Below, piece after piece: positions 58,018 through 64,000 of a DNA stretch of 64,000 nucleotides. The stretch spans positions 198,928,507 to 198,992,506 of the forward strand of contig CM060975.1 of the NCBI GenBank assembly GCA_030765065.1. Reading direction: 5' to 3'. Each line of letters begins with the position of its first letter. Positions within the stretch are counted from its first letter, which is position 1. The notes below the pieces were generated by a model. That model searched no databases, had not been told where the DNA came from, and worked only from the letters and a program-made list of their open reading frames with translations. The stretch is from Deroplatys truncata. Its lineage: Eukaryota > Arthropoda > Insecta > Mantodea > Mantidae. The translations under genes and the position numbers were made by a program.

Positions 58018-58090
58018 TGGTGTCCGAGAGGAGTTGGACTTAAAGAGTCCAAGAATTCTCTACGCACAGGTTCGAATCCTGTCCGCAGCG
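58018..58090 (+). pseudogene. tRNA-Ser pseudogene
   Basis: The T arm and 3' acceptor strand (CAGGTTCGAATCCTGTCCGCAGCG region) are perfect, but the 5' acceptor strand reads CCATGGT in place of GCTGCGG. The D arm has lost several bases and the anticodon arm is TTGGACTTAAAGAGTCCAA. It is not expected to be a working tRNA. Confidence 0.75.
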
Positions 58091-58208
58091 TGAGGGTGGT
58101 TGTTGTTGTTTTTTTATTTATTTATTGTTATATGTATATATAATTTATTTAAACCTGTGCCCTCTAGAAAACCTTCTTGACAGTTTGCACTGGAAGCTTT
58201 TAAGAGTA

Positions 58209-58290
58209 GCTGCGGTGTACGAGAGGTTAAGGAGTTGGACTCGAAATCCAATGGGTTCTACCCGCACAGGTTCGAATCCTGTCCGCAGCG
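58209..58290 (+). tRNA. tRNA-Ser(CGA)
   Basis: 82 nt, same scaffold as 48432-48513 with the anticodon loop CTCGAAA (anticodon CGA). The D arm reads GTACGAGAGGTTA, i.e. C-to-A and T-to-A changes against the canonical copy, which alter the A box. A TTTT lies about 5 nt downstream. First full member of the 155-bp tandem array. Confidence 0.88.
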
Positions 58291-58362
58291 TGACGTTTTC
58301 TTAACCTATGCTCTCTTGGAAAGTGTTGTTGAATAGCGTTGCTTTGCGGTCTTGTTCACACA

Positions 58363-58444
58363 GCTGCGGTGTCCGAGAGGTTAAGGAGTTGGACTCGAAA
58401 TCCAATGGGTTCTACCCGCACAGGTTCGAGTCCTGTCCGCAGCG
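58363..58444 (+). tRNA. tRNA-Ser(CGA)
   Basis: 82 nt with an intact cloverleaf and long variable arm, anticodon CGA. The T loop reads TTCGAGT rather than TTCGAAT, a permitted variant. TTTTT terminator just downstream. Second unit of the array. Confidence 0.92.
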
Positions 58445-58517
58445 TAATGTTTTTCTTAACCTATGCTCTCTTGGAAAGCGTTGTTGAATAGCGTTGCTTT
58501 GCGATCTTGTTCACACA

Positions 58518-58599
58518 GCTGCGGTGTCCGAGTGGTTAAGGAGTTGGACTTGAAATCCAATGGGTTCTACCCGCACAGGTTCGAATCCTGTCCGCAGCG
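58518..58599 (+). tRNA. tRNA-Ser(UGA)
   Basis: Identical over the 82 nt to the gene at 48432-48513, anticodon TGA. TTTTT terminator downstream. Third unit of the array. Confidence 0.94.
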
Positions 58600-58672
58600 T
58601 GACGTTTTTCTTAACCTATGCTCTCTTGGAAGGCGCTTTTGAATAACGTTGCTTTGCGATCTTGCTCAATAA

Positions 58673-58707
58673 GTTGCGGTGTCCGAGAGGTTGAGGAGTT
58701 CCAAATT
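58673..58707 (+). pseudogene. Truncated tRNA-Ser, 5' part only
   Basis: Starts GTTGCGGTGTCCGAGAGG and stops after the D arm and first bases of the anticodon stem. It marks the broken edge of the tandem array. Confidence 0.8.
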
Positions 58708-59289
58708 GTTTCAAGTATGCTGTGAAATAATAACTACATTTTCGTTTGAAAATATTATATATAATACACATTTATCCTTATCTACTTACTATTTAGTGTA
58801 TTTGTTTAATATATACACATAGTATTAATATACAAAGTAATTATTCTTTCTACTTAAAGTTACTCATGATTAAGGTTTGCCTAGAGATGTTTTCAAATTA
58901 GGGAATACGAATTTGCTTGCAAAAACAAAGTTCCGCTGTTGTTTGTTTCTAAAGTAATTTTGCTACTAATAAACCCTTGCGGAAAGGAAGAGGAATCGCA
59001 CATTTTGAGATTTTTTGACGTCCTTACCTTGTGAAATATTCGCACATAACATTTGTTAACGCTACGAAAATGTTTACATATTTCGTATACTTTAATGTCT
59101 TTATATGTTTTCTTTAATTAGTTTGCGTTTATATTTTATGGTTTTCAAATTATATGAAATTCAAGGAGCGAGAAGAGAACTTCTCAGCTTATCCACTGAT
59201 AATTTAAACTATGCGTTTTTTCGTTATGCTAATATCTCAAAGATACGGCAGATTAACAGGCATTTGGATTAAAATAAAGTACTAGTTTA
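58708..59289. other. AT-rich spacer, nothing recognised
   Basis: No motif or frame of interest. Confidence 0.45.
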
Positions 59290-59728
59290 GAGTGGCATAG
59301 GACTAGGTACGGAGGGTGGCTTAGCACCGACTACGCAGATATTCTGTTCCTATGCCCCTGATGGGGCGCCCCCGGGAGGGAGGGAAGACGTGAGAGGAGA
59401 CAAAGGGCACGACAGGCAAAGTGCAGGGTTTCTACCATTTAGTACAGATTTGCGCTCCACGGGTGCGGCTGGTGCAGCCAGCCCCTTCCCCCCCTTAGGA
59501 TTACACGACCCCTGGGGGGTCCGTGATCCGGAGACCGCCAGTAGTACGGAGGACGAAGGTTTCCTTAGAGCATCCTTTTCCGCTGCCATGCATACACCGA
59601 GACCTCTCGCCGACACTTGCAACCCTGAAAGAGACCTACCTATCGGTCAGGAAGGTAGCCACGGAAATCGAACCCACGATCTCCCGAATGCGGGCCACAG
59701 ATGTAACCGCCTGAGCCATCCCGCTTTG
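59290..59728 (-). mobile_element. S1-family SINE, minus orientation
   Basis: The tRNA-like head is on the minus strand at 59728-59655 (GCGGGATGGCTCAGGCGGTTA..., B box GTGGGTTCGATTTCC). The GC-rich tail runs to about 59290, and 'cccctgatggggcgcccccg' at 59357-59376 matches the tail of the copy at 2510-3345. The overlapping 90- and 113-residue frames are SINE translations. Confidence 0.7.
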
Positions 59729-60478
59729 TAAAATAAAGTACTAACGAATATTTTCCTATATAAAGGGTTTTGAGGCCTGCGAATTCCTTGAAATACATTT
59801 AATCTTATGTCGTTGGTTATTTATATAACTTTTCCTTTTTGAGTTTTGATGTTGGCTACTTTACTCTCTCTCTCTCTCTCTCTCTCTTTCTCATACACAC
59901 ACTTATTCTACCTGCTATAAGTAATCGGTGGAGAAAGCAAAAATATAAAAGACTTTCTGGTTTAAAATTAACCTTCTTACATGATCGTGTATTTTCAACA
60001 TCTTCCCAATGATATGTTCGCAAAAGGACATTTAGAATACAACAAATGAATTCGTTTCCAGGAAAAACTATGTCTACCATTATAAATTCTATGGCTGTAG
60101 TGACAAACAATATGTATACATTAGGGCGAGAAGTAAAACATTACCTAAAGCCTTAATTTACATCTTTTCATTAATCAGTAATAGCACTTTACAGTGATTG
60201 GTAAACTTCGAACAAAATATTTATATTATTTAAAACATTATTGAAAGATAATTAACTGTAATTAAAGGTGAATTAACATCTCATATCTCACTCTAGATTT
60301 CCATACCTCTTCAATATCTGAGCCTTCATAATCCACGTTTCCGACCTAAAATTCTTCCTGAACTGCTGTTATCTATAAGGGTTCATATTATTATTTTCAA
60401 ACAAGCCGTTTTGCTTCACGGTATCAATCATCAAACTCAAAGTCTCCTAAATTATTATATCTCTAAGCCATCGTATTA
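59729..60478. other. Spacer with (TC)n microsatellite
   Basis: (TC)n at 59862-59889. 'ggtggagaaagcaaaaatat' near 59930-59948 resembles the end of repeat A'. No gene. Confidence 0.45.
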
Positions 60479-61031
60479 ATTACCGACGGGATGGCTCAGG
60501 CGTTAACGTTTGTAGCCCGCATTTGAGGACCCGGGCTCGATTCCCGTCACCGACCTTCCTGACCCATAGGTTTTTTCGGGTTTTCCCCGCGTCGTCGGGC
60601 GAATGCTGGGAAGGATCATTACATCAGCCGAATTTCCTGTCCCTCCATTTCGTATCCATTCTCATTTCACTTAATCCTTCCTCTGCTTGGTCTATTTCAG
60701 GATTGCAAGTGTTGGCGGGAGGTCTCGGCGCGTACATGATAGAGGAAAAGGATGCTCTGAGGAAACCTTTGTTCACCGGAGTGTGAGCGGTCTTCAGGTC
60801 CTGACCCCCTCCCCCAGGGGATGTGTAAGTCCACAGGGTGAGGGAGGCCGGCTGCATCAGCCAGCACCCGGTAAGTTCAAATCTGGAAATTGTAGGAACC
60901 CTGCCCTCTGCCTGTCTTGCCTCCTGCTCCGGCCGCCCTGCGTCTCCTCTCACCTCTTCCCTCCCTCTCGGGAACGCCCCGTCAGGGGCTTAGGCACAAA
61001 AGATCTGCCTAGGTCGAGGTGCTAAGCCCCC
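60479..61031 (+). mobile_element. S1-family SINE, plus orientation, near full length
   Basis: tRNA-like head ACGGGATGGCTCAGGCGTTA with B box GGGCTCGATTCCC (60483-60547). The body follows with 'ccttcctgacccataggttttttcggg' and 'gcttggtctatttcaggattgcaagtg', and the tail with 'cccgtcaggggcttaggc'. About 550 bp, so long for a SINE. Confidence 0.75.
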
Positions 61032-61507
61032 CTCCGCTTCTAGTTCTATCGTATAGCTGTTGAATTGGCAGCATTGCATTACCGGAAATTCGTGATGAGA
61101 TGCGTAAGTTCATAGAAATTGTTTGTAATATTAATAATTTATTCCAAATAATAAAACATGTGATCACGCAAAAAATAGTCTAATACATGTGCGTGAAGTA
61201 GGATCTCGGAAATAGAAAACACTTTCCTCGCCTGTCTTCTTTTGTTACCTATAGTATCCCAGGGTACAAATATATAAATATTACAAGCACAATTTGTAAC
61301 AACATTTAAAAGTATTTACAATAATTTAAAACCCTCAGGAGAACTAACCAGATTACTTAACGGTCGTGTTACTCATATTAATATACATGACCGAATTACA
61401 GTTATACAAGATTAAGGGAAAAAAGCAAATCTCGACTCTGGCTCCGTCAAATTTCTCCATCTATAACGGACGGCAGGCAGCAAAACGCAACGGTCAAGAC
61501 CGATGAA
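61032..61507. other. Spacer, nothing recognised
   Basis: No motif. Confidence 0.4.
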
Positions 61508-62368
61508 AAAAATCTGATGTATTACACTCGCATGACTTTCTCTACTCTTGTACAAACAATTTTTACAAACGCTAATTCTCCATATGCTTCATGTTAATCG
61601 AGATATTGAGATGTTAATCTTATTGCTAATTTTCTTGTAGATGCAAGGGGAATTGGTAGGTTTTAAGCGATAGTCAAATATTTTAAGAGCTGGTTGCTAT
61701 GTGGAGTATTCCATTCTCTTTGCATTACCTGGACAAAAAAATAAATAACGAATTTGAGAAAAAGTATAGTATTGGAAAATTTAAGGTAATAACAAGCAAT
61801 ATCTCGAAAATTGTTCACTCAATAAAAAAAATGTATACGACATAAATTGTGTATTTTAACGCGATCTACATTTTTTTGTGTAGTAAAATTTTGTCCATCT
61901 CTTATGGTTTACCAGTTATGCAAAAGTCGTTCACAATGAAGAATACTTTTGGAGACATTCCCAGAAAATTCAAGATATACATTTCATTTGTCATGAAAAT
62001 ATCTTAAACATATGATATTTTAATCAAAATCGTTAGAGCCATTTTTGAAAAAATTAAAATTTTCGAAAAATGTTCCATGTAAAGGGTAATCTGGGGTGGG
62101 GGGATTTTCTTGAAAACCTTCGTGTCGCATCTCTGGAAGATACTGAACCTAAATACCAAGTTTGGTGTTTATCCGACTGTTCGTTTCTGAGTTATGCTGT
62201 TCACAGAACACAGACACACAGACACACACTCGGACATGTTTCTAAAAATGCTTTTTAAGGATTTAGGGGGTCTCAAAACATGTATTTCCGGTGAAATCTC
62301 GGTATCGAATTTTTGGGTTAATACAATACTTCCCCTACTTACTATACGTAGTAGAGAAAGTAAAAATA
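61508..62368 (-). repeat. Repeat A, near-complete copy (minus)
   Basis: From 'aaaatctgatgtattacac' to 'gtagtagagaaagtaaaaa'. The MFHVKG frame is on the plus strand here (62070-62258). The microsatellite is short. Confidence 0.8.
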
Positions 62369-62966
62369 TGCTGGTCAGAAAATTCTAGACAAAAAGCAAA
62401 TGTCGTTCACCAGCTGTTTGGAAAACTCACCAAAGTTGCAGATGTAAAGAAAGGCTGGCACAGGTAAAGAAAGACTCCTCGCCCAACGTGAAGCGCCAGG
62501 CGAGGCAACCGAAGCACAACCCGCGGAGAAATATAAATTACCAAGAGCGTAAGGCCACCTGACGTAATCTAAAGACATTACCATTCACGATTTGCGTCAT
62601 CAGCAGATATTGTTAAATAATATGCAGCCTAACTTAGTATTACTAATGAAACATTTGTATAATACATAAGTTGGTATAATACATAAGTTGCAGAATAGCT
62701 TCTGATATTTAAGATTATTTCTCACACCGTCACATACTACACAAACCTAAAACACGTATGCAATTTAAAAGCGGTCATCTTATCTTTATGGAGCAGTCCT
62801 GTCCACCTACCGAATAAAACAACTAAGACAAAGCTTATGAAGTGGCGAGAGGCAAGCGATCGCGCATTGTTTCACGTTGCTTCAGAAAGAAATCCCCAAG
62901 TGTAACCATTGTGCTACTACACTATAATATTAATTCTGTAACACATGCATTTAATAAGCCACTGGC
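62369..62966. other. Spacer, nothing recognised
   Basis: Unassigned, with a short direct repeat 'gtataatacataagttg' at about 62655-62690. Confidence 0.4.
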
Positions 62967-63510
62967 AATGTCTTAAGGTAAAGATAAAGGTATGTATCAT
63001 GGAGGAGCACCTGGAACCGGGGCAGAGCACCGCATGCATACCAGTTGGCCCCTTGTGCTTCCAACGTGGTCCCTCGGAGGGAAGGCAGAGGGGAGAGATC
63101 CGAATGCTGATGGGCGCGAGCATGGACGCGCCCGTCCAGATTTCCAGATAGAACGCATCCGACGCCATACGGCCCCAGCCCACACCACCATTCTCCAGCG
63201 TCCTCCGGAGCGTAGCCCCACGCTAAGGAGATAACTAACTGAGCGGTACCGCAGCGACGCCAGGGAAGAACTTTTACAGAGCGCAAGGCACCGCCCAGCC
63301 GCAACCCGACGAACACCGTCGCCTGGTACTACAACCCTGAAACAAATGACAAGGAGGATGATTGGTACAGGAAATGAGGAGCAGGAGAGTAGTGGTAGAA
63401 GATGAACCACCCCAGCATTCGCCTGGAGACCCGGGAAAATCACGAAAAACACATGGGTCAGGTGGGCGGTCGCCGGGGAGGGGCGCAGGACCGAAGCCTC
63501 CCGTACCCAG
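62967..63510. mobile_element. GC-rich SINE-like sequence
   Basis: 'aaggtaaagataaaggtatg' at 62975-62994 has the look of a common arthropod SINE head. 63400-63500 read on the minus strand ('cctgacccatgtgtttttcg', 'caggcgaatgctgggg') matches the S1 body at 60560-60615. It is probably two SINE fragments side by side. The many overlapping GC-rich frames here are not supported as genes. Confidence 0.45.
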
Positions 63511-63615
63511 GTAAGCTTAGCAGGTAACAACCCCCAAGCCTCCCGCGAAACGGTGTAATTAGCCAGCAGGTGAGGTGAAATAGATATGCGTAATTTTTTC
63601 CTTGATTTCTTTCAG
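63511..63615 (+). other. Possible 105-bp intron
   Basis: CCCAG|GTAAGC at 63510/63511 is a good splice donor. 'ttttttccttgatttctttcag' ending at 63615 is a strong polypyrimidine tract and acceptor immediately before the transposase-like open frame. The donor lies at the edge of SINE-like sequence, so the upstream exon may be a SINE exon or the true one may lie elsewhere. Confidence 0.4.
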
Positions 63616-64000
63616 TGTCGAAAATTCAGAGACAGAAAGTACTTTGTGATCTGAAGATAACAGCTACGGAAGATATATGTGAAAGGCCATCAAAACTAAT
63701 ATACCAGCAACTGAAGAGAGAAAACACGGAAGAAGTAACCACTGGAGTTGTCCACAGTTTACGTAAGTCCATATACAAAGCTAGGCGGAAAATTCTGCCA
63801 AAATTACCCACAAGTATAGAGGAAGTTCATGATGGCCTGAACACATTAAATGTGAAAACTGTAGATGCAGCCGAGTTGTTGCTACACAACGATGCTGCGA
63901 AGAACGTTGTAATATTTTGTGAATCCGGAAACCTCAGAGTACTCAGTCAGTGTGACAAAATATATGTTGATGGAACTTTCAAATATTCCACAAGGTTTTT
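63616..64000 (+). CDS. MULE-type transposase-like protein, partial exon running off the window
   Basis: An open frame of 128 codons with no stop, beginning just after a splice acceptor; in-frame TGA lies 12 nt upstream of the acceptor, so translation must enter by splicing or from an alternative start. The frame reads SKIQRQKVLCDLKITATEDI and continues with SIYKARRKILPKLPTSIEEV and NVVIFCESGNLRVLSQCDKI. It ends with YVDGTFKYSTRFF at 63963-64000. 'YVDGTFK' preceded by a 'NL-VL---D-I' strand is the start of the MULE/FLYWCH-associated transposase RNase H fold; the Asp is the first catalytic residue. The core continues beyond 64000. Unlike every other coding relic here it has no lesion in view. 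It may be an active Mutator-like element or a domesticated derivative. Confidence 0.65.

Larger units (their letters stand above)
58209..58707 (+). repeat. 155-bp tandem array carrying tRNA-Ser genes
   Basis: The unit is tRNA plus a ~73-bp spacer ('cttaacctatgctctcttgga...gaatagcgttgctttgcg.tcttg.tca'). tRNA starts are at 58209, 58363, 58518 and 58673: spacing 154, 155, 155. The spacers are nearly identical, so the array arose by recent tandem duplication. Confidence 0.9.

Noticed and set aside
58018-58090. tRNA-Leu with anticodon TAA
   Set aside because: The apparent anticodon arises in a degenerate copy of the tRNA-Ser sequence with a broken acceptor and D arm.
62917-63530. Five overlapping GC-rich frames up to 177 residues
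   Set aside because: They are on both strands over SINE-like GC-rich DNA. Length reflects GC content, not coding.

Overview
The window is eukaryotic and almost entirely repetitive. Base composition is AT-rich. There are eukaryotic tRNA-Ser genes with pol III T-runs, tRNA-headed SINEs, several clades of LINE, Tc1/mariner, hAT and Polinton-type DNA transposons, and only decayed coding frames. This fits a large hemimetabolous insect genome; a cockroach (Blattodea) is my best guess from the style of the dispersed repeats, but that is inference. I see no intact single-copy host protein gene. The only clearly functional-looking host genes are tRNA-Ser copies.

Layout. 437-1676 is a decayed DD41D mariner with both terminal repeats and TA duplications. 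2510-3345 is a SINE inserted into another SINE. 4335-6522 is a jockey-like LINE 3' part split by an LTR-like repeat ('repeat B'). 6525-9505 is a run of alternating-orientation copies of a ~0.9 kb dispersed repeat ('repeat A'). Repeat A recurs at 11757, 17309, 19205, 21200, 22712, 26398, 53645, 55628 and 61508, and repeat B at 19569, 29188 and 51138. 12905-13290, 31157-32182 and 32170-32415 are further LINE fragments. 14747-15403 and 18318-18733 are two more mariner remnants.

The centrepiece is 34742-45720. It is an ~11 kb, almost fully palindromic element flanked by a perfect 6-bp duplication (AGGATT), with AG...CT termini. It sits inside, and in frame interrupts, an hAT transposase pseudogene (33531-45898). 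Each arm runs from a satellite-like terminal region, through a 21-bp minisatellite, to the 3' part of a protein-primed type B DNA polymerase gene. A ~410-bp unique loop separates the arms. The 6-bp duplication, the AG terminus and the polymerase family point to a Polinton/Maverick. The palindromic architecture looks like an integrated fold-back (snap-back) derivative of a linear, protein-primed genome. The left arm has also amplified its own terminus into three higher-order repeats.

48432-48513 is a canonical tRNA-Ser(UGA). 48850-50830 is a minus-strand LINE split by a TA-flanked element that still encodes a C-terminal PHD-like zinc finger. 52483-53211 is a MITE. 54210-58005 is an old plus-strand LINE containing at least three later insertions. 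It runs up to a 155-bp tandem array of tRNA-Ser genes (58018-58707) in which the anticodon alternates between CGA and TGA. 59290-61031 has two more SINEs in opposite orientation. The window ends in an open exon (63616-64000) carrying the start of a MULE-type transposase domain behind a good splice acceptor.
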